A program made the translations under genes and the position numbers. 64,000 bases of DNA, taken from contig QEYB01000725.1 in assembly GCA_017562135.1 (NCBI GenBank), positions 526,146 to 590,145 on the forward strand. Reading direction: 5' to 3'. This stretch comes from Dipylidium caninum. Taxonomy: Eukaryota > Platyhelminthes > Cestoda > Cyclophyllidea > Dipylidiidae. Of the stretch, positions 1 through 14,900 are shown piece after piece. Numbering within the stretch: the first letter of the stretch is position 1; every line of letters starts with the position of its first letter. Below the pieces are notes generated by a model. The model ran no database searches and had not been told where the DNA came from. It saw only the letters and a list, made by a program, of their open reading frames with translations.

Positions 1-104
1 ACCGCAAGAGCAGATGATTGCAGTGAGTTTATAACCGTCGGCATTATTCATTTTTCATTTCATCTCTCATGGCGATGTTTAACTCAAAATTTATGTTCCT
101 TTAG

Positions 105-2116
105 CATATTCTCCTGAAATGCCCCGCAGAACGACGAAATCCCGTCCGTTTAGGCTTCTGCAAACATCAGAGGCTACTAATGCACTGTGTTCACGTATGA
201 GGGACGGTTCGACGTTTCGTTCACCCCTTCTTACACCCTGTGGGAACCCAACGGTCGAGATTCTCAAAACGTGTTCTTCTAAAAGTAACACAGACTCTGG
301 GGTTGCTACTCCGCCTTACAAACATAGAGAGAAAGCAGAATGTTCTCTTGATCCGATTTCGACACTTTCTGAACGAATTGGAAGAGGCCATGTGAGAATG
401 AATTCCATTTCTTTTACTATTTGACATAGTCATGTTTACAAACGTATTATTCTTTGAAGAACCCAGGCGGCTCTCCTATATGGTCTATGCGTGAAGGACC
501 ATCGTAGTTGTGAGAAAGTGAATTTGAGGAATTTACGCAAGTCCCTTGTCAGCTTAAGCCAGGCTCTCTTGATACAGTTGCAGCGATCGATGAGCTGTCC
601 CCTAATCCTCTGAAGTTACTCGATGAGGATGCAACAACTGCATCTAGTATTTCAACTGATTCGGAGGAGGAGAAGCTTAAGCAGCTAAATGCTGAACTTG
701 ATGAATTCTTGGAGAAAAAAAACAGGTAGGTATTATTAAGCAAGTGTTCTTGTCTACCCATGTTCTCTTTTTACCATATGATCCTTTTTTTGTACTTTTA
801 GATTGATGTTAGACAGTGTCTCATATTGTGTACGGCATCTCAATGGTACATTTAGAAAATCGTTAATAGGTTAACCTGTATTGTTTGCCTATGTCTTATC
901 CAACGGGCTTTGGGATCAGGTGTTGAAGGCGAGAGCGTTAAGTTTCCGTGTTATAAGCTTGTAAGTTTATTGTGGATCTCTCCGCCGATACCACTTTGGT
1001 AATGCGGTTGACAATAATCGTCAGAGTCGGTTTTTTAAGAGATGCCAATTTGGGTGGAAGCTGGTGTAATGTCGGTTACGAAGTGAGGGAAAAGCGGGGC
1101 TTCTTTTGTGCTATTCTTCCTTGCTCTTGGCCAAGATGGACGCGTCGCAGGCAATTGATATTCGCGAGATTTTACTTTTTTGCATCCGGATGGGAGGTAG
1201 CAGCAAACGTTTTGATTGCGTTTTGTGATAATCACCGCAAAGCAACATTTTTAAATAAATTGTCAAATGACGTGTGAAAGCATATATCAAGAGTTACATT
1301 TTACCGGTTTGATTTTTTACACAATGAGTTAACACGTTTATCGTAAAAATAATTAAGGCAACATTGGGCAAATGAGGGAACTTTTATTGAACCAGTCACA
1401 AAAATAGTAACCAATCGCGATGCAAAGGTGTACTCATGATGGTGAGTTTTTGAAACCGGGTTTTCGCAAGGTTCATCTTATCGATGTGAGTGATAGTCGT
1501 AGACGGGCTTTTGTATGTTTCTTTGGTTCAATTCTTACACTGCCTGTGTAGGTCGAGATGCTAAAATTCCTTGCCTTTCCTCATTACCAATTCTCTTTTA
1601 GCTAGGCCAACGAAAGTCCCAATTCCACTGGTTGAGGTGCTCAAATTGTGACAGTGATAAAGAATGTCAGTGTCTTCCCAAAGAGCGTTTTCAAAAAAAC
1701 TTTGAAAAAATTTTTTCTGCTTTAGAGAGACTTCCAGATTTCTTAGAAATAAATCTTATTCCGGTTCTTGATCAGACCTCCGGTCACCCTCAAAATGTGC
1801 GTGTACGCGTTAGACCTACCTTTTACCTGTGATGCGGGCTTATTTTAATCAACAATTTTAGGTTGGTGACGCCAAGGAAACCGAATGCACATACTATATT
1901 GAACGCTGGACACGCTTACTTAATGAGGTTTGGAGCATCGACGAAAAAATTGACAAGGAGAAATTTTCATCTTATTTTTGAATGGATAATGCATGTATTG
2001 GAATGATTTTTTTCACGCCTTACTTTTTACAGCATATCCTGGAACGAATCCAGGAGTCCGCTCTTCCATTGACAGATTTACCAACTCATCGTCGATGTTC
2101 TTGTTCGATTGCGTAA
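105..2116 (+). CDS. 3' part of an unrecognised multi-exon gene
   Basis: I do not recognise this protein. Five exons join well: 105-391, 553-725, 1602-1796, 1862-1927 and 2033-2116 (TAA). Acceptors are TTTAG, GTCAG, TTTTAG, TTTTAG and TTTACAG; donors are GTGAGA, GTAGGT, GTGCGT and GTTTGG. Phases agree at every junction except exon 2 to exon 3, where exon 2 leaves two bases over and exon 3 opens at phase 0. Either a run of eight A just before that donor is miscounted or a micro-exon is missing. The protein has a Ser/Thr- and basic-rich first exon, an acidic stretch (LLDEDATTASSISTDSEEE) leading into a short coiled-coil-like segment, then a CSNCDSDKECQC cluster and two helical exons, ending near RRCSCSIA. 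The gene enters from beyond the left edge, so the N-terminus and function are unknown. The last-exon donor GTTTGG is weak. Confidence 0.55.
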
Positions 2117-2978
2117 ATGAATTCTACCTCTCTGTCTGTGGTCACTCGATCTTTCCATACTTTTCCGCAAGTTGCCATCCGCTACCACATGTCCTGAGGA
2201 GATCCGAGTTTCAAGGAAACCACCCAAACAACTTTTGCGTTTCACAGCAAAAAAGCAGCGCCACAATAAGCGATTGTCCAGTCTGGTACCTCTCGTTTGC
2301 GTGACGGCGGAGCCGTACGCCATCTCTGTGACTCTTAACTCGGTTGATTACACAATCTGGACAGCTGGGAAGAAGTGAAACCGTCCATCCGACACAGACA
2401 TGGCCAATAAGGGCTTCTCAAAGCTGATAATTTCAACTCGAAACATCGAAACGCTAACAATAGGTGTAACCTCAGGTTTAGTCTTGCGTGGCTGAGTTGG
2501 ACAGCACGTGGCTAATCAACCATACACATAAGAATGAGAGGTTTGATTGGCAGGCAGTCTTCAAGGACTAGAGTAGGGGGCGAAGCTTCATTTGGAAGCA
2601 GGAAAGTTCCAACCTTTCCGCCTCTGCGCTGTCACCCTCAAGGGGCAATGAGGGTGTCCAATGGGTGAATGAAAATGAACCCAGAATGTGGCGTGGTGGG
2701 AGAGGGGGACGGAAGGAGGAGGGAGGGAACTTCGGTTGAAAAACGAAGCCGGGAGTAGAGCACGGCACAAAGGGAGGAGGTTGGGGCTGCTATTCGATAA
2801 TAAACGACGATGACACAGCACACGTGCGCGTGTGGACAGTGATATTTACAGAGTATCACCGCGTTCAGAAAAGAGTACTGTGGCGCTGAGGCCGGCGGGT
2901 GGGAGAGGGCGCGGACGGAGGGGTGTGGGGGTGGGGCGGACGATGGAGATCAAAATAGAAGACAATCGAGGTGTGGTC
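2117..2978. other. Convergent intergenic region, no gene seen
   Basis: This lies between the stop of the left-edge gene and the stop of the casein kinase gene, which face each other. The stretch at 2690-2960 is G- and GA-rich on the plus strand and gives spurious proline-rich reading frames on the minus strand. No splice-consistent coding segment was found. Confidence 0.5.
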
Positions 2979-5900
2979 CTAGTGCAGACATCCGGGACGA
3001 TAGACCGCGGGATCCGCGGAGGGTGCAGGGGCCGCTGTCGCGACATTCTGCGTGTTTGGCATCCCCATTCCTGGCACTGATCCGTGTGCCGCCGCCGCTG
3101 CTCCGTCCGCAGCTAAAGCAGTTGGTTGTTGGTGCGAAGGCCACATTCCGCTTAAAGCAAGGCGAACGTCAGGAAAAGGCTGACGTCGTAGTCGCTGATG
3201 GGCCTGTTGCTGATAGACTTGTTGCTGTTGAGCCATGGCAGCAGCGGCAATAACGGCAGCTCCGGCGGCGGGATCTGAGACGACATAAAGATTCAGAGGA
3301 GTGGAGCTGCCCCCACCACGATCGGGATAAGCAGGATAGGCGGCTCCGGCTGCGGGCCACATTGGCGTTTCAGCAGCAGCCGAGTTGTTGGCATTCCACG
3401 GAACCGTGGGGAGCTGTGGCGCAGGCGGTGGTGGTGGTGGCGGCGGCGGAGGTTGTTCAGACGAAGCGGTGGTCTTCATGGAACGGAGGTAAGAGAGGAC
3501 GGCACCCGTGGTTGCCCCACTCGTCTGGCCTTGCTGACCGGCCATTCCACGGGATTGTGTTTTCTGCTGTTGCTGCTGCTGCTGTTGATGCTGTTTATTT
3601 AGTAATTCCAGAGTTTTATAATGAAGTTCGAGCGATTGCGTAGTTGGCTGAGTGCCCACCGGGGGCTGTTGAATGAACTGTATTGGCGGAATGTGGTTCC
3701 GCGATTGATCTACGCAACAGAGAAAGTCAGTCGCACATACTTTGCCTCACATTTTAGGGGGAGAGGGCAGACAAACCGTTTTTGGCCTCCTCTTTGTGGT
3801 TAGGCTGGTGATGGCCGTTTCCAGGCATGACGTTGAGCTGAGCGCCACTCTCGATGGCAGGGGGACAGGCAGCGCCGTTGCCAGGAGCGATAGCAGCCCC
3901 AGCCCCAGCACCGGCACCAGTTGCGACAGCAATTGTCGCATTACCTGTCGTAGCAGTGGCAGTTGTGTTGGCGGAAACCTCGTTACCGGAAATCTTGAGG
4001 AGGTTCCAATCGAAGACCACATCGTGAGTGAAATGATGCTTCCTGAAGAGTCCGCGGAACAGACGACGCAGGTAGTTGTAGTCGGGTTTGGACTCGAAGT
4101 GGAGTCCCCGGCAGTAGGTGAGGTATTCCATCATCTCGGCTACGAAGACAATGTAGAACACTTTTAAATGCGCCACTTAGGAGTTAATGAGTAGGGGGAG
4201 TTCTCGTCTCACCCGGGTAGCCCAGACAAAGGGTTTCAATGGAGATTTCCATTTTCTTCTCGCAGATTCGCTCGTACTTTTGACGCTTGTTAAGAGATTT
4301 CAAACCTTGCCAAGGCAGACTACCACGCAGAAAGTACATCATCACGTAGCCGAAAGATTCCATGTCGTCACGACGCGATTGCTCTGCACACAAGTACAAA
4401 GAGGACAGATTCATAATTGGAAAGACAAGGAAAAGCTCAACGGAAGAGCGCTAAAGCAAGGTTTCAACAGTAGGTTTGGTGATTGAGGGAAGAAAATGCG
4501 ATTGAGAGGGCAGGGTTCTCATCATCCTTGGATTCTCAGGTGAAATTCGCCACCCCCCCTCCCCCCCCACGCCCCACACCCGCACATTTTCAACAATTCC
4601 ATGCAAAGTTGACAGAAATGATGGCTCTCCTGCCGCCTCGGGACTGGAGGAAGCGGAATAGTCAGGAGAAAGAAGTGGGTGTGGAAAACAACAGGCAGAG
4701 AGAAAAGCTTTCTCGAGTACGTGAACACTCTTAAAGTGTGGCGAATTGACGAACACAAACTGTGGCCACAATAACCCTCCCATTAGTTGACACTGGTTTG
4801 TACCAGAGAAAAGAGGAAATGGTGTGTGTGTGTGTGTGTTTGGGATTCCGTCCCCGCTGCAGCCACTCGCACTCCACATGGACGAGACCGTTTCGCCAAG
4901 CTACTGAAGCGAAGTAAGCAGCCGTGAACACGGCCCGCAGCCACAGCCTTCGGGTCGTAAGGCAAACAGTTAAATTCCACCTGACAAAAAAGGGTGAAGT
5001 AGGAGTCTTGCCCCTGTGTGTACCCGTGTAAGCTGAGACGAAGGAGCACCTTGGTAGGAATCAGTAAGACGGGGCGAAAAGTGGCTAAGCGAACAAAAAA
5101 TAGGCGTTCTTATATCCAAAGAGGAGGTTAAATAAGTTGTGACTTGAGATTACGCGTATAACTGATGGAGGTTAATGAGGAAAACGACTGGCTAGTACAC
5201 ACAGCGTGGAGACGTGCTAAAAGAGGTCGAAATGACCTTCTCAAAGTGGTATGATTTAGGGCTGCACTCGCTGCCTTGACGCATACTGCTGGGTGGGATG
5301 ATGCAAGCGATTTCGTTACTCAGTCTACCACTCTTCCCCTCGTTGATGACCTCATCTATTGCAGGCATTTTTGACCCCCACCTGTGTGCGCTCAGACCCG
5401 CTGGCAGGGGCAGGGACAGGCGCAGTGGCCGGGCCAAGACACACGCGAATTCCATTCGGGCTCATCTTGCGGCAGCGGTATTCTTCTTCTTCTTCTTCTT
5501 CTTCTTTCAGTCAAGACAGGGAGTGGAGAGCGATGACGGAGGAGGCTAGAAAAAGTCCGGGCAACAAGTGACCGTCCGACGTGTGTGCGAATGCATCTGG
5601 CCGCACCGCTTCCGGCCGACACCGACGCCTGTGCTGCACGAGTGACTCACCGACGGCGGCAGCGCCAGCGGCGGCGGAAGAATCACCGCCGGCACTGCCT
5701 TCTCCACTGTTGGGCCGACGAAGTGGGCAGGCAAATAAAGCGCTCCGCCGGTGGCTACCACCGCCAGTCGCCTTCTCCCGCCACAGCTCCTCGGTGATGA
5801 CGCAAAAGTGCCATCTGCAGGCAAAAGTCTGGGAGTGTCGAGGAGGGGGGGGGAGGAGGAGGAGGAGGAGGGAGAGGAGGATTGCTAATTCCAATGCGAG

Positions 5901-8900
5901 GAATACGAGTAATGCCAGTAGTGCTAACACAACCTCCTTCGAGCCACATCCACCCAACCAGGGAGGCTCGAGGCAGGCGACTAATTTCGAGGCAAAAGTG
6001 CCCGCGTGAGACAGCCGAGAGCAAAGTTGACTCCGTTCAACGCGCACCTGCTTCATCCACCCTCCCATCTTTTTGCACCACTCGACCATAGAGGACCTCA
6101 CAGAGGGGGGCGAAATTCGCTCGGAGGGAAAATCTATGCTTGACTTATCATTTAGGTTTGGAAATTAACGCTGGATTAAAGAAAATGATTCGCGGGAATT
6201 CGCGAGATTGTCCTTTCAAAAACTCGACCGAGCAGATTCCAAAAGCCAGCTTTGGAGAAGAATGGAGACGATGAGCACAAACTGACCGGTAAAATCTGAT
6301 AAATCTGCCCGCGCCACCTCATTGGGTATGTTGCCTTTATTACTTTCTCAACGGAAGTTAGAAGAAAAAAGGACTTTGGTGCAAATCGCCAACTCGAGAC
6401 AAAAAAAACGACAGGATTGATAAGGTGAACGTTGGAAGATGATGAGTAGAATAAAACCATGGCTACTTAGAATAATATTTCTACTCAGAGACTACACGAA
6501 GTTAGAATTCATGCGATGTGAAAAAGTAGGATGGAAATAGGGGAAATAAAGAGTGAAATAACGCCTCATCAGACAGAGGTCGGGCGATCATGCAGCGCGA
6601 TGGCCATCCTCGGACCAACAACTCGATCTGCATACACGAAGAACAAGGAATGATTCTGGTCGTTAAGGTGCCGACAATTGGCATAGGAGAGATTAATGGA
6701 TGGAAGAAGAGCAAATGAAGCGTCAGTGAGGGGTAGACGAAATGTGCACTTGGGGCCGAAGGGTTTATAACCGAGAGAAACGAACTTCGGACTCCACAAA
6801 GAGTCGTTTTGTCCCGCTGACAGATTCATTTGGCGTGCACTTATCGGCATCAATCAACGCCCGCGACTTGCCACGCACTTCAGCCACACCGAAATCGTTT
6901 GATGCAGACGAGGAGGGAGAACTTGTCGTTTAACGCCACACACTGAATGCCTCCACCCGCCTTATAAGAGTTTAACCACTGACCTCAAGGCAAGACAACG
7001 GTGGGCCAGAGAAGAGAGGGATGTCAAATGTCACCTGCGGGAGATGAAGTCATCTGTCTGGGGCTCGTCGGAGTTTTGTCCGATGGCAGCTCAGTGTGAA
7101 ATTCGAGGAAAGGGGCAGACCAAACGCTGTCGATGGCAGGAGACAAGGGTAATACGATGACTTAACAAATAAGGACTGGTAATACCCACGATAGTGAGGA
7201 GATGGTAGCTCCAAAATCCATCTAGTCCAGCTTTTATAAAGACCGAATGAGTGATTAAACAAAGTACCTCTCCGAGCTGCGTTTGCCGGATAGAAATTAA
7301 AAGCGGTCAAGGGGAAAAATAGTAGAAAATCTGATTCACGAATGCGATAAACCGATTGAGACGATAAATGGAAGGAGGGAGGAATATATTCAATGTCAAC
7401 TTTGCAAAATTATTTCACAAGTAGAATAGGAGAAATAGTGGCTATTTGGTGGTTGGAAATAGATGACGATTTCCACAGAAGCCGCCACGCCGCTCGCCCC
7501 CTCGACGCCTTGCTGTGCACTCCCATTGTGGCATGAATAAGCACCACTAAAGACGGATTCCAGGCCAGGGACGAAAGAGTTTGAAGAGATGCCACATAAA
7601 CTTGGGCCCCGAATCGGGGGCAGAGGGCTCAAAGCCCTGCGGAGGGAATGGGAGTGCCCGCAAGAGGGTCTACCAAGGCTGAAAAGAGAGGAGAGCCAAC
7701 GTCCGCCCCGTCTGACTAACCGATTCCGAGGTGAGTGTTGATGCTGGCGTAGCGGGCAGTGCCGGTGAGGTTTTTGTTTTCCCTGTAGGGTATGTGCAAA
7801 TGGGTGCGCGAATCGCGATAGCGTTTGGCCAGACCGAAATCGATGAAGTAGACCACGTTGCCTCGCCTTCCCAGACCCATCAGGAAGTTGTCCGGCTTGA
7901 TGTCCCTGTCAAATACACAAACAAACACATACACACACACTCGCTGGCATAAATTTGTTTGCACACAGGAGAGAGTGCTCTTTTTTGGTCATCGTATATA
8001 GGCATACTGCAACCAAAAAAATGTTGGCAAACGCTGTACAACTGCACCCCACTTTTGTAATAATAAACTCCCCGAGTCGTAGTGAAGGAACACAAGACAC
8101 GAGGTCACAGAAGAAACAAAGTGAAGTGTAGATGAAAGCATGGACATTTGCGTGACAGCGAATGATTGGCAGACGCCACTCATCCACTTCACATTCACCC
8201 GTGTCCAGGTTTCTCCTCGCAGTCCACGCAGAACGAATCATCGCCGACCTCGTCAACTTATACTTCCTCTAAACCATCCACCCACCCACTTTTAAACACT
8301 CCTCAACTTCCCTATTGCGATGATGTGTCTTTGTGTCGGGAACAGATCACAGGAGACTCCAGACAGACCTGTCAACTAACGCATTTATCGACTCATCCTT
8401 GGTGGATCGCGCAAAAATCATCACTTTGTGGGCTTACGCCAAAAAAGAAATTGACGAGATAGGAGGGAGGGAGGGAGGGACAGGAGTCCGAAAAGGATGA
8501 GAATAGGGAAGAACATCCCCACAACATACCATACCATGCTGACACACTCTGGCGAATATCATGATAAGCTTAAATGACAAAACGACCCAGTTGTAGTTTC
8601 AAGCTCAGCGCTATAAGCAGACGCCTCGGAAAAAGATCGGCTACCGCAATCGGCAGCAACAGCTGCCTTCAAGTGAAGGGTGTAGTGGGGTCAAAGACAG
8701 CTCGTTAGCCACTTCCCCTACGACAAAAACGCAACCGGATGTCTTGGATAAAAAAGGCTTCAAAAAATTCCCGATTTGCTGTTCATCCACTGGAGAATTA
8801 ATCTGAGTTCGAGGAAATCTAGTTTAAAACACACACCACGAGGTGGGGACACACCATTCCCTGCTGCTACTCGTTAATGAAGGATTAACGAAAAAATGCT

Positions 8901-11900
8901 ACTCAAATACCACCTAGAGCCGCTATAACGGGAATCACGATGTTGTGGACGCCTGGTGCCGGCGCCAAAGGCGCTAATTCCAAGGGGATGGGTCAAGTAA
9001 GCTGAATGCCAAGGAGGAAGGGAGGCGTGGAGGAATGAGAACAGAGGAGTTGGGTGCACTTTTAGACAATTTAGACTACAAGTGCTAGTGGAAAGAGCCG
9101 CCAACTCCTTCACGTCCATCGTTGCCACAAAAACCGTCCGCATAAGTGCCCGATGTGAGGAGGCATGCCAAATTTCTCAAACGAAGGCGAAAGTGAGCTG
9201 TTTGCTATGCTTTCACAACGACGCCCCACCATGCGTCCACGCTGATAGGTTAAGTGGCCCACAGAGTGCTTAGATGTTTACACTAACGACCACCGCGATG
9301 ATGGGATGGCCTGTGTGCCTAACACCCTCTCTGGCTGGAGTGTCTCATCGCAGCGCACGGCCTAGTTCTCTTCCGGATATACGCAGACAGTCGAGGGTTG
9401 GGGTTTGATGCCTTCGTTCTCGTTGACAAGGCACACGTTGTGGCACGAACGCACATCAACCCGCACGAAGTGTGTCACGCCGACTTAATCGACCGGGTCC
9501 ACGAAAGTGCAGAGCTGTCAGGGTGGCTTGGATGCCGAGCCCTCATGAGCCCTGACATTAGCGACATTAAGTGCAGCCCCTCTCCAAGTTGTCATTTTGG
9601 GCCAGCGTCCAACATTTCTCACGGATGGGAGAATATTAAGGAACAATAGGCATGCTGCCGAATTTTCAGTTAAATACCGGACAAGGAGGAGGGGGAGGGG
9701 ATCCACGTCATTTGGTGCCCTTACGAAGTCGCTAACTAATCCGAGGAGACTGCCACCGAATTTGCAAGTGGAATTTAAAATAGGAAACGACTTCAAGAGT
9801 ATAAGTATGGAAAACGGTTTTGTACAAAACAAGAAGAAAAGTAAAGCGAGGCACTTGCTCGTGTTATCTCTCAAATTACTATTAAGTACTGATTCTAATA
9901 TGAATAGGCGAGTTCTGACGTGAATATTAAATAAAATAGAAAAAGCAGAAAATTATTGGTCAAAGAAAAAAGGTTGGCATTGCAATCTGTTGCCAATCGA
10001 GGGGCAAAACTTCGTCATCGTTGAACTCCCTCCAACCGGGCCGCCACGACGAGTCAAGGTACGGTGCAGGATGTTAAATAGAAGATGATTAGCGAAGACG
10101 ATGATTCTTAGCTGAAAGAGCGTAAGCACCGGAAAATACTGAACACTTTGAGTTTGTTCGCTAATTAAAACTGAAGATGGGTCAAATGAATTAACTGTGC
10201 CCGAGGTTTGAGTCGCCAATCGTTGTCCAAACCTACATTTTCTGTCCCATTATGACCGTGTACTTAAATTTAGCAAAGTGGGAATCATAACGAGTTGACG
10301 GCGCCTCCGGCCCTCTGATGAGCTAATAATAGATGCTGCTTCATGGCCACGAGGCTTTTACGTCATGGCCACGAGGCTTTTACTTTTTGTGAGAGCATCA
10401 CGTTGAACAGTCTCAAGGGGATAGAAGGAAAAAAACTCCCTAAGTTGACAATGTCCCAAGTGGTGGGCTAAATATATGGAATGAGATCGGCAAAACAACG
10501 TGGACATACCGATGAATGAAGCCACGACCATGCATGTACTCAATGCGAGTGAGGATCTGATCGGCGAGAAGGATGACTGTCTTGAGGCGAAAGCGACGGC
10601 CACAGAAGTTGAAGAGGTCCTCCAAACTCGGGCCTAGCAGTTGCATCACCATCACGTTGTAGTCACCCTCCGTGCCGTACCACTTTAAGGTCGGGATACC
10701 GACTGTAAAATTGGAAGAAGTGAGAGTGAAAGTCGGAATAAAAAACAAATTGGCGGTCCAAGCACTGCATCGTTCTCTCCAAATCCCTCGACCCATCTGA
10801 AGGGATCAACACCGGACTCGCATGTCGGGGACATGGAGCCTACAATGCCGCGTCGTTCATTCTAAGCCATTTAGTAATAAGACGAAGTTCAGACCAGGAA
10901 GAATTGAAAATGACCCTATTAGTGAAGTTAGTGCGAGCACGGAAAGAGACATTGAGTAGGACAGCTTCAGTTGATGACTTAGCATAGGCGTTGGGCAGAG
11001 GTGAAGGAACGTGGATGGTCACGGATAAAGAAACTCACCAAAACCATGACCCTATACTCCCCTAACCGTTATAAAACTCGGGTTCACAGCGAGTCAAAAA
11101 TGCTTAGAGCGATAAAGTTTAGGACTCCATCCATTAAAGCGGACGAAATTGATAAAAATTTGTCCGACAGGAGCGATAAAGTGAGGAGGAGGTCAGAGAG
11201 AATGGACTGATTCGAAAAGACTGAATTGATTTCAAAAGATGAGAACAGTCTACGAATCGTATTCAATCACCGTACCGTCCGCCATCAATAACAGCGAAAA
11301 CAAATTGCCAACTGTGTCACACAATGATGGAACAGAGTTATGTGAGAGAGTAGACCACCGTGTATCACACAGGGTTGTCGTGGTAGGGCGTATAAATACG
11401 CATTATAATATATATATATATGTATATATAAATTACTCACATCCCCCCTGTAGTAAACGATAAATCTTCGCCTCAATCATCAGTTGGGGATGCCTGGCAT
11501 TGTAGCATTCCAATTTGATAGCCACCTCTTGGTTATCTGTCACATCGGTGCCTGAAATGAGGAGAGTAGACGAGGGCAGTTAGGAGCAGCTCGATTAGTC
11601 AAAGAGGAAGTGGCTGAGGATAGGAAGGCGATTATTAGCCAGTGATTAGCGATTGAGCTACAAAATCCAAATCAAAATAAATCTGAGGCAAACGGCAGAC
11701 CCGTGTTGGCACAGATGCCTCAGGGACTGGATAAACATGCGTACAAGGAACAGACGGGGGCGGGATTGAGAGGAGAGAAAGGAGATGGCGCATTTCGGAT
11801 GGTTGAGTGTCCCACATTCCGCAAGGTGCTACCACACTTTTATGTCAAATGGGATCATGGCAGAGCATAAAGTCGTTTATCTTTGTATTCAAGGCTGATT

Positions 11901-14900
11901 ATTCAGTACGCATTCTTCTACACCCAGACTAGCAATTGGGGAGAATAAGAACGACGGTGATTCGACATTGACAGTTGTTGCCAACGATAGTCGACTAAAA
12001 ATAGTGATGAAATCAAGTGACGCTGAAAACGTCTTGTCAGTAAAAAAAATCAGGCAACCAGACCTAACTAATGATCTGATATGGAAGATGAGTCCACTTT
12101 GCTGCAGAAATGGCTTCGGAACAAGTGAAAAACAATACAGAATCGTTAGCCCTATTGTGAATCCATTCAGAAGTTATTTGACCGAGTGTAAAATAACCGA
12201 CACAAAGCAACAATTACGAGAAACAGTGGAAAATACGCCCAAAAAAGGGGCGACGGCGTTGAGGAGGGAATGCACTCTAGAAGCGTGTTTTCGAAAAAAA
12301 AAGTCTAAACCACGGCAATTGGGTTTTCAAGGACATTTTGTAAACACGAAAGGAAATAAACGAACAAAATGAGGTGGGTGTGGTAAAGTATTCCTACTCA
12401 GTTTTTCTCCATAATGCGTGCCATTAATCTTAGAATGAAAACGATATATTAATAGGATTTCCTCATGAATTTCTCCATTTTCGAGTTTGTCCGACTCAGT
12501 GGTTTATCAAAATTACATTATTAGGTGATAGGATTGAATGAATCGTGAAGTTTGCCTAGACAAACTAATTTCCCAATGAGTGTCTGGTAGAGGTCAGATC
12601 AGCTCAACTATCCAATCAACTATTCATTTGATGGAGATGTTTAAAGGCGGTGAATGCTAGAGAGTGCCAGAGGCACGTGTGCATCAAGATTCCAACAACC
12701 AGGTGCTCTATCCACCTGAATTGAATACATAATAAAATGAACTAAGTTAGGATTGGGGAACCCTTCCTGAGGGACTAAAGCATAACATTAAAAGTATCAG
12801 TCCCCATCCGACTCCCCGAAGGTAATTCAACAGGGGCGATGTGAGAAAAGTGTCATCCTACTCGAGCAATCTATTCTCCTCCGCTCGGATAATTGGACAA
12901 AAATATGTCTTTATACCGGTCTAACACCACTTCCGTACTGTTATTTGCCTTGAGAGGTCACCAGCTCTTTGACGAACACAAAATCTACATTGTATGGCAG
13001 CATATAGCGGTTATAATGCAGCCAGCCGATAGGGTCTACACAAAGAATTTGTTGCGTAGGCCCGTACAAGGTACGTGACTTTCGGACAGACCTCAAAGGG
13101 CGACCGAAGTGGCAAAATCAGGCGGCTGCAATGTAACAAAACGGGTGAATCGCAAAGGATTGGGGAGACGGCAAATTTCTATTAATCGAGTCACGAAGGG
13201 GTAGAGGCAAGTATGACAAGAGGTGACTAAGCAGAGATGCGATGAATGATGCAACGGAGAATGTTACAAGAGTATGACAGAAAGTGAGGGCGATAAGCCA
13301 AGTGTGGATGGATGCGATCGAACACCCCGCAAGTGCGCACACCAAAGCACCGCATTATTTCGGCTTGGTCTGGGCCAGAACACCAACCTACTGCCAACCG
13401 TTCTGAGTTTGGCCACTCAAATAACCACCTTCACAGCAGACGGGTTTTGACTAAACTCTAAATTCGGAGGCGAGCTTAAGGGAAAGCTCTCTAGACAACA
13501 ACCTGACACCGACGACCCGTTGCCAAAAGTACGAGAGAAATTGATGAACCGGAGTATCTCAAGAGATAGGCTTCTAAAAGTGAAGTGAGCACAAGCACAA
13601 AACTCGATGAGAAAAGACGAGTTAACGGAAACACCTTTCTTCTTAATGCATAAAATACATAGCTACTATAGCTCTAGTAATTGAAAAAAAGCATTCATTC
13701 TTGAGGCGCAGCCTAAAAAGCATAGGGTTCAAACGTCTAGAAGGCAAGTGGCAGGGTAAAATGCCGATACTACCACTGACCGATACTAAAGTTTACGCTC
13801 TTTTCATGATGATCAAAACACGAAAAATTTCAGGAATCGAATAAAACAGCTCTCTGCGTCTTCAAAATCGGCACGACAGTACGGAAGAAAACGAGTCATT
13901 TTGGAACCAAAATCATTCCAAATTAACAGGGGATCCACCCACTTGTGACTGATATAGAAGTGAAGTCAACAAGTTCGATAATAAACGAGGTGAAAGAGTT
14001 GACGGTTGTCTCGAAAGACTGAAACACATGTCAATAGATCAGAATCTCTTATTGTGTCCTTCTCCTGTGACCGAAGCATTGGTCACAGGAAATAATGCAA
14101 AAATAGGGGGTGCGATCCTATCGACGGTAACAATGACATGATCTGTCACCTCAGTAAACTGGCATTCGCAATGACATCAGCAATGGTGTAAGATAGGACG
14201 TCCTTCCTTCCTTCCACTAACGCTGTTCGCAAGCGAGAATAGTCAAGGAAGACCTTCAGTGACTGTTGCAATTGCGAAACTATCAAAATGGGCGTGTTGG
14301 TGATTTTAATGGTTACGCTGAATCACCCCACAATCGGATACCCTCAAGGTTGAAATAATATTGTGCCGAAAACCGGCACATTAGGGAAGTAAAGTTAACA
14401 TTCTTTTGACCAAACCAAATAAAAGTCTACTAGTGCCACAAGTGTTGAAATGAACGTACCAGTAACGCAACTAGAAATAATCAGCTTTATTGAAGGTAAT
14501 TTGTGATCGCATTTAGTATCTCCTTAAAATAAACTTTCAACCCTGGCAACCCGATAACAAGAGAATTTGTTATATATATATAATTAACACAAGTTTCTCT
14601 TTATTCTCATAGGCCAGAATCAACATGACAGTGTAAATAGCGTTTTGTCTATTTCAATAGCTCTCCAAGCATTTGTTAGAAATTACAATATCTCATTGGT
14701 GAGAATGTTTATAAGCATAACCCAAGTAAACAGACGTCTCGAAACCTATGGCAAGGTAAAAGGTGAATAAAAGTCCCGAGCGCAACAGGCAAAAGCATCC
14801 AAATTCAGGTCAGCATTGACAACAACATTAACACTACGTTTTGATAAAAGGAAGTAACCCACAGAAATCTCACTAAGCGGCAGATCTAAGCGAAGTCCAA

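Noticed and set aside
5511..6101. 196-codon minus-strand frame with a Leu-rich hydrophobic stretch, and a long plus-strand frame opposite
   Set aside because: Both lie inside CK1 intron 4 in a GC- and GGA-rich segment. Their composition mirrors simple repeats and no splice or family signal supports them.
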